This document shows positions 1 to 7,363 of a DNA stretch of 64,000 nt, one piece after another. Positions within the stretch are counted from its first letter, which is position 1. The number at the start of each line of letters is the position of its first letter. Under the pieces are notes generated by a model. It was not told the origin of the DNA, made no database searches, and saw only the letters and a program-made list of their open reading frames with translations. The stretch is from Allobosea lupini. GTDB lineage: Bacteria; Pseudomonadota; Alphaproteobacteria; Rhizobiales; Beijerinckiaceae. The position numbers and the translations under genes were made by a program. The stretch spans positions 159,302 through 223,301 of the forward strand of contig NZ_FOAN01000009.1 in the NCBI RefSeq assembly GCF_900109525.1, in the 5' to 3' direction.

Positions 1-2
1 GG

Positions 3-236
3 GTCTCCCCGGTCTATCTCACGCAGGTCTTCGCCCAGGTCGAGGCCGTGCCGCTCTATCGCTACCACTTGCGCCTGCGGCTGGCGCGGGCGCTCGACCT
101 GCTCGGCGGTTCTGACGACCTGACCCAGCTCGGGCTCGAGCTCGGTTTCTCCAGCCACAGCCATTTCAGCGCCGCGTTCCGGCAGGCCTATGGCCGCACG
201 CCGGCGGAGTTCCAGCGCTCCCTCAATCTCCGCTGA
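3..236 (+). CDS. AraC-family transcriptional regulator, C-terminal part (runs in from the left)
   Basis: Open from the first bases of the window, so only the last 77 residues are present. They form the end of an AraC/XylS DNA-binding domain: SPVYLTQVF and YRYHLRLRLARALDLL match the linker after the first helix-turn-helix, and LGLELGFSSHSHFSAAFR followed by GRTPAEFQR is the second helix-turn-helix with the family signature. The ligand domain lies outside, so the signal cannot be named. CTGACAG repeats overlapping its stop codon could be its own operator or that of the DUF1127 gene downstream. Family assignment is confident; target is unknown. Confidence 0.9.
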   Translation, partial: VSPVYLTQVFAQVEAVPLYRYHLRLRLARALDLLGGSDDLTQLGLELGFSSHSHFSAAFRQAYGRTPAEFQRSLNLR

Positions 237-281
237 CAGACGCTGTCACTGATCGCGAAAGATTCTGACAGCGGCTGACAG
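233..281. promoter_or_regulatory. Cluster of CTGACAG direct repeats (candidate operator)
   Basis: CTGACAG occurs at 233-239, 265-271 and 275-281, with the opposite-strand form CTGTCA at 243-248. The last two copies are exactly 10 bp apart, one helical turn, as expected for an AraC-type protein binding direct repeats. The cluster lies between the AraC-type gene and the DUF1127 gene. Binding is an inference. Confidence 0.4.
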
Positions 282-324
282 CCAGAGGGTGTCCTGTTCC
301 GTCTCACAACGACGGAGACAGGTC

Positions 325-705
325 ATGATCAGCTTCATCATCGGATCGGCCAAGCCTGTGCTCGCGATGTTCGACGTGCTTGGCCGCATTCTCGGCGCGC
401 TCGACAATTGGCTGCAGTCGCGCCGCGACTACCGCACCCTCTGCGACATGAGCGAACGCGATCTGCGCGATCTCGGACTGCGCGACAGCGATCTGCGCGA
501 CGCCACGGCGGCGCCGTTCTTCGGCAACCCGACCGGCATCATCTCGCTGCGCGTCGAGGAGCGGCGCGGTCTTGCGGGTGGGGAAAGCGTGGATCAGGCG
601 CTGCGCGGCCTGAGCGCCGGAACCTCGGTTTCACCCGAGCGGATCGCTAAAGAATCCGACAGCGCGGAGGGCGGCCGGATGGTCCTTCTCAGGGCGGCCG
701 AATGA
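325..705 (+). CDS. DUF1127 domain protein
   Basis: 126 residues. The ATG at 325 is chosen because GGAGA lies a suitable distance upstream; an upstream GTG at 289 has no such site. The DUF1127 (YjiS-like) core lies at about residues 28-60, with an Arg-rich stretch (LQSRRDYRTL) followed by LRDLGLRDSDLRDA. Such proteins are common in Rhizobiales, are usually 45-90 residues long, and have been linked in some species to phosphate, carbon and RNA metabolism. This one carries an extra C-terminal tail of about 65 residues with no recognisable domain. It is followed after 25 bp by a small Cys-rich gene, probably on the same transcript. Confidence 0.8.
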   Translation: MISFIIGSAKPVLAMFDVLGRILGALDNWLQSRRDYRTLCDMSERDLRDLGLRDSDLRDATAAPFFGNPTGIISLRVEERRGLAGGESVDQALRGLSAGTSVSPERIAKESDSAEGGRMVLLRAAE

Positions 706-730
706 GCGGCCCCCGAGAAGGAGGAAGGCC

Positions 731-883
731 ATGAGCGGAACCTGCGCAGCCTGCGATTGCGAACTCGACGAAACCCCGATCAAGGTCACGATCAGCGGCA
801 ATACCGTCGAGGTCTGCTGCGACGACTGTGCCCAGGCCCTGCGGGAGGCTGATGCCTCGCAGGCGCAGGGCGATGGCATCTAG
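731..883 (+). CDS. Small Cys-rich (putative zinc-binding) protein, 50 aa
   Basis: A 50-residue ORF preceded by a strong Shine-Dalgarno (GGAGGAAGG immediately before the ATG). It contains CAACDC near the N-terminus and VEVCCDDC in the middle, i.e. two Cys clusters separated by about 25 residues. This spacing is typical of a TRASH/zinc-ribbon-like metal site. Between them PIKVTISGNTVEV looks like a beta hairpin. It follows the DUF1127 gene and ends just before a strong terminator, so both are probably co-transcribed. The exact function is unknown; metal binding is inferred from cysteine spacing only. Confidence 0.75.
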   Translation: MSGTCAACDCELDETPIKVTISGNTVEVCCDDCAQALREADASQAQGDGI

Positions 884-900
884 CCCGCCCGGAAACGGCA

Positions 901-933
901 GAGCCGGCCGCGAGAGCGGCCGGCTCTTTTTTT
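901..933 (+). terminator. Rho-independent terminator
   Basis: An 11-bp perfect stem (901-911 with 916-926, loop GAGA) is followed by seven T residues. It ends the DUF1127/Cys-rich transcript and separates it from the convergent HhH gene. Confidence 0.93.
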
Positions 934-945
934 GCTTGAGGGGGA

Positions 946-1314
946 TCAGAAGGTGACGTGATCCTTGATCTCGGCCTCGACGTTCGAGGGCAGCACGCTG
1001 CGCTTCACCAGATCGTCGAAGTTCTTGAACTTCGCCTTGCCGCGCTCCTCGACGATCTTCTTGGAGCGGGCCTCGCCGATGCCCTTGAGCTGCTCGAGCT
1101 CGGCGGCGCTGGCGGTGTTGATATTGACCTTCTTGGTCTGGGCCTGGGTGGTCGGCGCGGCCGGTTTCGCCGCGGGGGCGGCCGGTGTGGCGGGCGTCGT
1201 CACGGGCGCAGCCGGCTTGGCCGGGGTGGTGGGCTGGGTCGCGGTCTGTGCGAGGGCCGGGCCGGCGGCGAGCGCGAGCGCGGCGAGGCCGATAGCGAAA
1301 CGAGACATCGTCAT
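946..1314 (-). CDS. ComEA-like secreted helix-hairpin-helix protein
   Basis: 122 residues. An N-terminal signal peptide (AIGLAALALAAGPALAQ) is followed by a Pro/Ala/Thr-rich linker (about residues 24-60) and a C-terminal helix-hairpin-helix domain: VNINTASAAELEQLKGIGEA then SKKIVEERGKAKFKNFDDL. This is the ComEA DNA-binding fold, which binds double-stranded DNA without sequence specificity in the periplasm during uptake. Solitary copies are common in alphaproteobacteria and do not prove competence. The start has AGGAG eight bases upstream; a second in-frame ATG lies two codons later. Confidence 0.85.
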   Translation of the reverse strand: MTMSRFAIGLAALALAAGPALAQTATQPTTPAKPAAPVTTPATPAAPAAKPAAPTTQAQTKKVNINTASAAELEQLKGIGEARSKKIVEERGKAKFKNFDDLVKRSVLPSNVEAEIKDHVTF

Positions 1315-1519
1315 GGCGTGGACTCCTGTAAGCCCTGCCCGGGGAAGCTGGAGCTGCGCGGATGCCGGGCCGTCCGCGCCGCCGCGCCGGTTACGGACCG
1401 GAGGATCCGGTCCAGGCGCGATGGCTGGACTTTCGGCCGGGGCGGCTGAACGCGATCTGAGGCGAGCGTTCAGCTGGCGTTATGCTCCTCGCCGGGTTTT
1501 CGCCGCGATTGGCGCGGCC

Positions 1520-2056
1520 TTATTTGCCAGTGAATTGCATCATGTATTCGGAGAAGCGACCGGCGCCGTAGATCAGGCCGAAGCCCCAGGCGAAGGACGC
1601 AGCGAAGTTCGCGATCTGGAAGGGCCAGAACGGCATCTTCACGATGCCGGCGACGAGCGCGATCACCGCCCGGATGGGTCCGAAGAAATGGCCGATGGCG
1701 ACGCCGAGCACGCCCCATTTCTCGAAGAAGTCGTGGCCACGCTGAAGCAGGGCCGGGTTGTTGCGGATCGGCCAGTGGTCATTGACGCGCGGGCCGAGGA
1801 CGAGGCCGACCCAGTAAGAAATCCAGAAGCCCGAGGCCGCGCCGAGCGCTGCCGCAAGCGAGAGCGGCACGAGGTTGAGGCCGGAGGCGCCGGCGATCGC
1901 GCCGAAAGCGGTGAAGAACACTGTCGCCGGCACCAGCCAGGACAGGATCGCGACGCATTCGGCGAAGGCGATGAAGAAGACGATCGGCGCCGCCCAGTAC
2001 TGGTTGACGCGCATGAACGCGACAAGCTCGTGCATCCATTGCTCAAGCTGGGGCAT
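1520..2056 (-). CDS. DedA family membrane protein (VTT/SNARE-associated domain)
   Basis: 178 residues. The sequence has the DedA layout: FAECVAILSWLVPATVFFTAFGA in the first re-entrant part, an amphipathic stretch (LGPRVNDHWPIRNNP), the helical segment FFEKWGVLGVAIGHFFGPIRAVI with the conserved F/Y-G-x-x-R type motif (FFGPIRAVI), and a C-terminal membrane segment. DedA proteins are inner-membrane flippase-like proteins implicated in undecaprenyl-phosphate or phospholipid recycling and membrane homeostasis. It is transcribed away from the ABC transporter genes, sharing a 188-bp intergenic region. Confidence 0.88.
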   Translation of the reverse strand: MPQLEQWMHELVAFMRVNQYWAAPIVFFIAFAECVAILSWLVPATVFFTAFGAIAGASGLNLVPLSLAAALGAASGFWISYWVGLVLGPRVNDHWPIRNNPALLQRGHDFFEKWGVLGVAIGHFFGPIRAVIALVAGIVKMPFWPFQIANFAASFAWGFGLIYGAGRFSEYMMQFTGK

Positions 2057-2154
2057 GGGCTGGCGATTCTCCTGAAGCCGGCGCGAACGATACCGGGAGC
2101 GATAGAGCAGAAGCGTCGCTTTTTCGCTACCAGTTAGCAGGCTGGCGGGGCGGG

Positions 2155-2182
2155 TTGCCTTCGCGGGTTGATTGCCTAGTGT
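2155..2182 (+). promoter_or_regulatory. Possible sigma70-type promoter of the ABC operon
   Basis: TTGCCT (2155-2160) and TAGTGT (2177-2182) are separated by 16 bp, about 60 bp before the ABC ATPase start. Matches are imperfect. Confidence 0.25.
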
Positions 2183-2244
2183 TCGCGACGAACGGAAATA
2201 AGCCGCGCGCCGGAAGGCTGGCGACGGCAGGGGATGGGATATCC

Positions 2245-3114
2245 ATGGAGTCCAAGGTCAGCCCGCCCGGCGATAGGGGCGCGGCAGCGGAACAGCCGGC
2301 GGTCAAGCTCGCCGGCATCGACATCACCTTCCATCTCAAGGGCGGCAGCCGCTACCAGGCGGTGAAGGGCATCGACCTGTCCGTCGCGCCGGGCGAGTTC
2401 GTCTCGGTGGTCGGACCGACCGGCTGCGGCAAGTCGACCCTGCTCAATGCCGCCGCCGGTCTGCTGACGCCGTCCGCCGGCAAGGTTTCGATCTTCGGCC
2501 AGCCGCTGTCCGGCCTCAACCGCCGCGCCGGCTATCTCTTCCAGCAGGACGCGCTGATGCCGTGGAAGACGGCGCTCGACAACGTCAAGGTCGCGCTGGA
2601 GCCGATGGGCGTTTCGGATGCCGAAGCCGACAAGCGGGCGCGCGACTGGCTCGGGCGCGTCGGCCTGCGCGCCTTCGTCGAGCGCTATCCGCACATGCTC
2701 TCCGGCGGCCAGCGCAAGCGCGTGGCCCTCGCGCAGATGCTGATCCGCGATCCCGAGATCCTCCTGATGGACGAGCCCTTCGGGCCGCTCGACGCGCAGA
2801 CCCGGCAGATCATGGGCAATCTCCTGCTCGATCTCTGGTCGAAGGACCGGAAGGCGCTGATCTTCGTGACGCATGATCTGGAGGAGGCGATCGCGCTCTC
2901 CGACCGGGTCGTGGTGATGACGGCCGGCCCCGCCGCCGGCATCGTCGCCGACTATCGCGTGCCGCTGGCGCGGCCGCGCGACATCGCCGAGATCAGGCTG
3001 GAGAAGGCCTTCCACGAGATCCATCGCGACATCTGGGCCTCGCTCAGGGTCGAGGTCCAGAAGGCCTATGCGATGGGCGAAGGCAAAGAACTGGTCGAGG
3101 GGGCCTCGTCATGA
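2245..3114 (+). CDS. ABC transporter ATP-binding protein, nitrate/sulfonate/taurine type
   Basis: 289 residues from the ATG at 2245, which has a GGGG-rich site upstream. Walker A GPTGCGKS is at about residues 57-64, the ABC signature LSGGQRKRV at about 152-160, Walker B ILLMDEPFG just after, and the H-loop VTHDLEEAI. FQQDALMPWK is the Q-loop typical of SsuB/TauB/ThiZ-type ATPases. It energises uptake of a small organic anion or nitrogen/sulfur compound. The stop overlaps the ATG of the permease by 4 nt. No binding protein is in the operon; the NMT1-type one at 6200 is the likely partner. Substrate not determinable. Confidence 0.9.
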   Translation: MESKVSPPGDRGAAAEQPAVKLAGIDITFHLKGGSRYQAVKGIDLSVAPGEFVSVVGPTGCGKSTLLNAAAGLLTPSAGKVSIFGQPLSGLNRRAGYLFQQDALMPWKTALDNVKVALEPMGVSDAEADKRARDWLGRVGLRAFVERYPHMLSGGQRKRVALAQMLIRDPEILLMDEPFGPLDAQTRQIMGNLLLDLWSKDRKALIFVTHDLEEAIALSDRVVVMTAGPAAGIVADYRVPLARPRDIAEIRLEKAFHEIHRDIWASLRVEVQKAYAMGEGKELVEGASS

Positions 3115-3902
3115 ACCGCGTCAAGCTCCTCTCGCTCCAGATCCTGGTCATGATCGTCTTCCTGACGATCTGGCACATCGTCACCACCACCAGCCTGTTC
3201 GGCGACATCAAGACGACGCAGTTCTTCTTCTCGACCCCGGCCGACGTGCTGGCCCGGACCTGGAAGCAGCTGACCGGGGCAGATATCTACTACCATCTCG
3301 GCATCACCCTGACCGAGACGGTGCTCGCTTTCGTCATCGGCTCGGCGGCCGGCATCTTCTTCGGCTTCGCCTTCGCCCGGAACGAACTGCTGGCGGCGGT
3401 GTTCGATCCCTATATCAAGGCGGCGAACGCACTGCCGCGCGTCGTGCTGGCGCCGATCTTCGCGCTCTGGTTCGGCCTCGGCATCTGGTCGAAGGTGGCG
3501 CTCGGCTTCACGCTGGTGTTCTTCATCGTCTTCTTCAACGTCTACCAGGGCGTGCGCGAGGTCTCGCCGACCGTGCTGGCCAATGCCCGCATGCTGGGGA
3601 TGAACGAGCGCCAGCTCTTCCGCCATGTCTACTGGCCCTCGGCGCTGACCTGGATGTTCTCCTCGCTGCACACTTCGGTCGGCTTCGCGCTGGTCGGCGC
3701 GGTGGTCGGCGAATATCTCGGGTCCTCGGCCGGACTGGGCTACAAGATCCACGAGGCCGAGAGCGTCTTCGACGTCACCGGCGTGTTCTCGGGCATGCTC
3801 ATCCTGGCGATCTTCGTGATCCTGATCGATTCGATCGTGACGCTGGTCGAGAACCGGCTTCTGGTCTGGCGGCCGGGCCAGAGCTCGACCACCACGACGT
3901 AG
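3111..3902 (+). CDS. ABC transporter permease, SsuC/TauC type
   Basis: 263 residues, starting in a 4-nt ATGA overlap with the ATPase gene. About six membrane segments (for example ILVMIVFLTIWHIVT at the N-terminus and GMLILAIFVILIDSIVTLV near the C-terminus). The EAA-type cytoplasmic loop is around ARMLGMNERQLFRHVYWPSA, where the ATPase docks. It is the membrane subunit of the transporter encoded with the preceding ATPase. Family assignment is solid; the transported compound is unknown. Confidence 0.88.
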   Translation: MNRVKLLSLQILVMIVFLTIWHIVTTTSLFGDIKTTQFFFSTPADVLARTWKQLTGADIYYHLGITLTETVLAFVIGSAAGIFFGFAFARNELLAAVFDPYIKAANALPRVVLAPIFALWFGLGIWSKVALGFTLVFFIVFFNVYQGVREVSPTVLANARMLGMNERQLFRHVYWPSALTWMFSSLHTSVGFALVGAVVGEYLGSSAGLGYKIHEAESVFDVTGVFSGMLILAIFVILIDSIVTLVENRLLVWRPGQSSTTTT

Positions 3903-3969
3903 GGTCAGCGTGACTTGATTTAAGGCCTTAACGAGCGCCATGCTCGCCCTTCCATCATCGGGGGCGATC

Positions 3970-5337
3970 ATGGAACTCGATGTCTGCGATCGCATAACGA
4001 CCGATCCGACGGCCGAGGACATAACCCGCGCCGTCGACCAGCGCGGCAACGATCCCGACTGGTTCATCACCCTCTCCGACGATGACGGCTATGTCGAAGC
4101 GGGGCTGGAAGGGAGAGGTCGGTTCCGGTTGGCCTACCACTCGGGCAAGGCGCGGTTCGATGCGGCCGAGACGGTCGATGCCCCGACGCTGAAGCGGATA
4201 CTCGTCGCCTATCTCGGCGGCGACAAGACCTGGCGGGGCAAGCTGGCTTGGCAGCCCAAGGTCTCGCCTGCCAAGGCGGCCGAGGCTAGAGGCGAGCCGC
4301 CGACCTGGGCGGTGATAGCCGTCGTCGCCTCGCTGGCGCTGATCTTCGTGATCGTGGAGGTGCTGCCGGAGAGCTGGGTCGAACGGCTGCCTTTCGCCGG
4401 AACGACCATGGGCAATATCGCGCTGATCGCGCTGCCGATGGTGGTGATGGTCGCCGCCATGATCGTCAATGCGATGCTCAAGGTGCGGCGTGCCAGCAGC
4501 TGGTCGCAGGCGCCGGGGCGCATCATCCGCTCTCAGATGGCCGTGCGGCGCCCGCCCGAGGGCAACGAGATCGGGACCGTCGTCAACGTTCCCGCCGTGA
4601 CCTACTCCTTCTCGGTCGGCGGAGTGACCTATCAGGGCACGCGGGTCAGCCTTGGCGACATCAGCGGCAAATATGCGCAGGAGGCGCTGGCGCGCTATCC
4701 GGCGGGCAGGAACGTGACAGTCCATTACGACCCGGCCGATCCCAGCGACTCCGTTCTGGAGCGCGAGGCGCCGAAGGGCGCGGTCAAGGGTTGCGGCCTC
4801 GCGCTGCTCGTCGTCTTGCTCCTCGTCTGGGGGCTTTACTGGGTGGCGACCGAGGGGGCCGAAGTCCTCAAGGCGCGCATGCCGGATGCGGATGTCCCGG
4901 TGATGCTGTTCGCCGGCCTGTTCGGCGGCGCGGCGCTGCTGTTCTTCGTCGGCCACCGGCGCTATCTCGCCCGCGCCAATGCCTGGCCGGTCACTGCCGG
5001 GGAGGTCGTCTCCAGCACCGTAGAGCAGCGCCGCTCGACGCAGAACGGCAAGACGCACACGACCTATCTCCCTGTCGTCGAATTCGCCTACATCGTCGAG
5101 GGCAACCGCCTGCACAGCCGGCAGGTCAAGCTCGGCCTTGAGGTCTCGGGCTCGGCGAGTTTTGCGCAGGGCATCGCCGATCGCTATCCGGCCGGCTCGC
5201 CGGTCGAGGTGCATTACGATCCGCAGGACCCATCCAACGCGGCTTTGGAAAACCCGACGGGAACGAACTGGATCCTGCTCGGCGTCGCGCTCGCCAGCTT
5301 CGCCATCGCGCTCTATGCGAGCCGCATCTTCCGTTAG
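3970..5337 (+). CDS. Membrane protein with two DUF3592 domains
   Basis: 455 residues from ATG 3970; an ATG ten codons earlier is possible. About 105 N-terminal residues (WFITLSDDDGYVEAG...) are unlike the rest and I do not recognise them. Then come two membrane segments, a first DUF3592 domain ending in VTVHYDPADPSDSVLE, two more segments, a second DUF3592 domain ending in VEVHYDPQDPSNAALE, and a final membrane segment. The matching endings show an internal duplication. DUF3592 proteins are membrane-anchored with unknown function. The stop codon TAG is formed by the first bases of a palindromic repeat. Confidence 0.8.
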   Translation: MELDVCDRITTDPTAEDITRAVDQRGNDPDWFITLSDDDGYVEAGLEGRGRFRLAYHSGKARFDAAETVDAPTLKRILVAYLGGDKTWRGKLAWQPKVSPAKAAEARGEPPTWAVIAVVASLALIFVIVEVLPESWVERLPFAGTTMGNIALIALPMVVMVAAMIVNAMLKVRRASSWSQAPGRIIRSQMAVRRPPEGNEIGTVVNVPAVTYSFSVGGVTYQGTRVSLGDISGKYAQEALARYPAGRNVTVHYDPADPSDSVLEREAPKGAVKGCGLALLVVLLLVWGLYWVATEGAEVLKARMPDADVPVMLFAGLFGGAALLFFVGHRRYLARANAWPVTAGEVVSSTVEQRRSTQNGKTHTTYLPVVEFAYIVEGNRLHSRQVKLGLEVSGSASFAQGIADRYPAGSPVEVHYDPQDPSNAALENPTGTNWILLGVALASFAIALYASRIFR

Positions 5338-5437
5338 AGCATTTCCGCAATTCTTTGAATCGCGAAATTGCTCTAAGTCCTTGCTTTATCGCATTTTCTT
5401 CACGCGAACCGGTGTCCACTTCGCTCGAAAATGCTCT
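5336..5437 (+). repeat. 102-bp palindromic intergenic element, family A, copy 1
   Basis: It starts AGAGCATTTCCGC and ends GAAAATGCTCT, so its ends are inverted repeats. Internally it holds a smaller hairpin (5336-5374) and the GCGAACCGGTGTCCACTTCG block. Its last 53 bp (5385-5437) are identical to 49813-49865. It fills the gap between two convergent genes and its ends form the TAG stop codon of both. Confidence 0.92.
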
Positions 5438-5945
5438 AGCCCGATTCGTCCGTGCTCTTCTGGCCCGGCGAAGCTCCGAGCATCCGTATCAGCTCGGCAT
5501 AGCGCGGCATCAGCTCCTCGCGCCGCTGCATGTCGCGGTCGAACTGCTCCTGTTTGTCCGTCGTGCCGCCCTCGTCCTGTGCTGCGGCGCCACCCTGGAA
5601 CATCTCGTCGAGCGCATTGGCCATCGCGCGGTCGCTAAGCCAGACGAGCTCCTGCTGGAGCGCCGTGTACTCCGTCATCAGCTTGAAGCGCTTTTCGACC
5701 CAGCTCGGCTCGGCCGGGTCGTCCCCGCCGGCTCCTGGTGTCCGCCCGCTTGTGCTGCCCTGGGCGAGGGCGGCGCGAGCCTGGTCGGACAGATCGAGGA
5801 TGACGGCATCGTCCCGATCGGGCGTTGCCGAGGTCACCGTGGCAGACGAAGAGCTCGCACTATCCGGAGCCAGCACGCCAGACGGCGGGCTCTGCGGAAG
5901 CTCATAGGGGGAAGGCGCAGTCCGGGCCGCTACTGCGTCCACCAT
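5436..5945 (-). CDS. Hypothetical protein with coiled-coil region
   Basis: 169 residues from the ATG whose upstream region carries CAGGAGA at good spacing; a longer ORF upstream lacks a site. The N-terminal third is low-complexity (Ser/Ala/Pro/Thr) and ends in DAVILDLSDQARAALAQ. The C-terminal half is charged and helical (FKLMTEYTALQQELVWLSD; QFDRDMQRREELMPRYAEL), predicted coiled coil. No signal peptide or membrane segment. I do not recognise the family. The stop codon TAG comes from the end of repeat family A. The start faces away from the binding-protein gene at 6200. Confidence 0.65.
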   Translation of the reverse strand: MVDAVAARTAPSPYELPQSPPSGVLAPDSASSSSATVTSATPDRDDAVILDLSDQARAALAQGSTSGRTPGAGGDDPAEPSWVEKRFKLMTEYTALQQELVWLSDRAMANALDEMFQGGAAAQDEGGTTDKQEQFDRDMQRREELMPRYAELIRMLGASPGQKSTDESG

Positions 5946-6114
5946 GACCGTCTCCTGTTTCGTCCGTTCTGGTCGAAAGCCGTCGTCGAGGCATCGTCGG
6001 AAGTTGCAGCGACGGCCAGTGTGGAAGACCGGCTTTAACAAGCCTTGAATCTTTCCTGTCGCTTCCGCGGCGATCGGCCCCGGCTGCGCGCGCTGTGCAT
6101 CGGCATGCCTGCGC

Positions 6115-6144
6115 TTGCCCCGCCTGCGGCAATGCGCCTATCTT
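6115..6144 (+). promoter_or_regulatory. Possible promoter of the NMT1-type binding protein
   Basis: TTGCCC (6115-6120) and TATCTT (6139-6144) with an 18-bp spacer, 55 bp before the start codon. Weak consensus match only. Confidence 0.25.
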
Positions 6145-6199
6145 CGTCGCGAAATCGCGCCTTTTTCGAAGCGCGTCATCGCTCAACCGGAGGAAACCG

Positions 6200-7225
6200 A
6201 TGTTTTTCACTCGTCGTGCGGCGCTGGCCGCGCTCGCTGTCACCACGGCCCTCGGCCTCTCGCCGGCCTTCGCCCAGAATGCCGAGAAGCCCAAGCTGAC
6301 GCTCGGCGTCGGCGGCAAGCAGCTGCTCTACTATCTCCCGCTGACCGTCGCGGAGAAGAAGGGCTTCTTCAAGGAGCAGGGGCTCGACGTCGAGATCAAC
6401 GATTTCGGCGGGGGCGCCAAGTCGCTGCAGGCGCTGGTCGGCGGCTCGGTCGACGTCGTCACCGGCGCCTATGAGCACACCATCCGCATGCAGGCTAAGG
6501 GCCAGGACATCCGCGCCGTGATCGAGCTCGGGCGCTTCCCGGCGATCACCATTGCGGTACGCAAGGACCTTGCCGACAAGGTCAAGTCCGCGGCCGATTT
6601 CAAGGGCCTGAAGATCGGCGTCACCGCGCCCGGCTCCTCGACGGCGCTGACCGCGCAGTACGCCATGGTCAAGGCGGGCCTGAAGGCGAGCGACGCCGCG
6701 ATCATCGGCGTCGGCGCCGGCGCGAGCGCCGTCGCGGCGATCAAGCAGAAGCAGGTCGACGTGATCTCGCATCTCGACCCCGTCACCTCGAAGCTGGAAT
6801 CGGACGGCGACATCGTCTCGCTGATCGACACCCGCACGGAGGCCGGTACCAAGGCGCTGTTCGGCGGCTCGAATCCGGCTGCGGTGCTCTATCTCAAGAA
6901 CGACTTTGCCGAGAAGAACCCGGTGACGACACAGAAACTCGTCAACGCGCTGATGAAGTCGCTGAAATGGCTGGAGACGGCCAAGCCCGAGGATGTCGCC
7001 GATCTCGTCCCGGCGGAATACCATCTCGGCGACAAGCCGCTCTACCTGACGGCGGTGAAGAACTCGCAGGAGAGCTATTCGCGCACCGGCATCCCGACCG
7101 CCGATGCGATGAAGAGCATGTACGACTCGCTCAAGCTGCTCGACCCCGAGCTGACGAACTCCAATGTCGACCTGACCAAGACCTTCATCGACTCGTTCGC
7201 CAAGAAGGCGGCTGCAGGCTCCTGA
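6200..7225 (+). CDS. NMT1/THI5-type ABC substrate-binding protein
   Basis: 341 residues; ATG preceded by GGAGG at good distance. Signal peptide RRAALAALAVTTALGLSPAFAQ, then the NMT1 fold: YYLPLTVAEKKGFFKEQGLDVEI, GGSVDVVTGAYEH and GLKIGVTAPGSSTAL. Family members bind nitrate, sulfonates, taurine, or thiamine/pyrimidine precursors in the periplasm. It is the only protein of this type in the window, so it probably serves the ATPase/permease pair at 2245-3902 even though two unrelated genes and 2.3 kb lie between. The pyridoxal kinase downstream hints at a cofactor-related substrate, but this is weak. Confidence 0.87.
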   Translation: MFFTRRAALAALAVTTALGLSPAFAQNAEKPKLTLGVGGKQLLYYLPLTVAEKKGFFKEQGLDVEINDFGGGAKSLQALVGGSVDVVTGAYEHTIRMQAKGQDIRAVIELGRFPAITIAVRKDLADKVKSAADFKGLKIGVTAPGSSTALTAQYAMVKAGLKASDAAIIGVGAGASAVAAIKQKQVDVISHLDPVTSKLESDGDIVSLIDTRTEAGTKALFGGSNPAAVLYLKNDFAEKNPVTTQKLVNALMKSLKWLETAKPEDVADLVPAEYHLGDKPLYLTAVKNSQESYSRTGIPTADAMKSMYDSLKLLDPELTNSNVDLTKTFIDSFAKKAAAGS

Positions 7226-7253
7226 TCTCGTTTCGGCGCGACGCCGACCAAGC

Positions 7254-7277
7254 TGGCGCCGCTGCAAAGCGGCGCCA
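7254..7277 (+). terminator. Hairpin after the binding-protein gene
   Basis: A perfect 10-bp stem (7254-7263 with 7268-7277) with GCAA tetraloop begins 28 bp after the stop codon. The following sequence is only moderately T-rich, so termination is likely but not certain. Confidence 0.5.
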
Positions 7278-7363
7278 TCTCCATTTGAGAGCGGCGCAAC
7301 TGCACGCTGGACTTGCAGTCTCTACGGCGCGAGACTGTGTCCGATGACGCAAGGAGAGGTCAG

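Noticed and set aside
946..1314. Evidence for natural competence
   Set aside because: A solitary ComEA-like protein is common in alphaproteobacteria, and no comEC or pilus genes are in the window.
2057..2244. Riboswitch upstream of the ABC ATPase (for example TPP)
   Set aside because: No CTGAGA-type conserved core or matching stems were seen in the 188-bp region.
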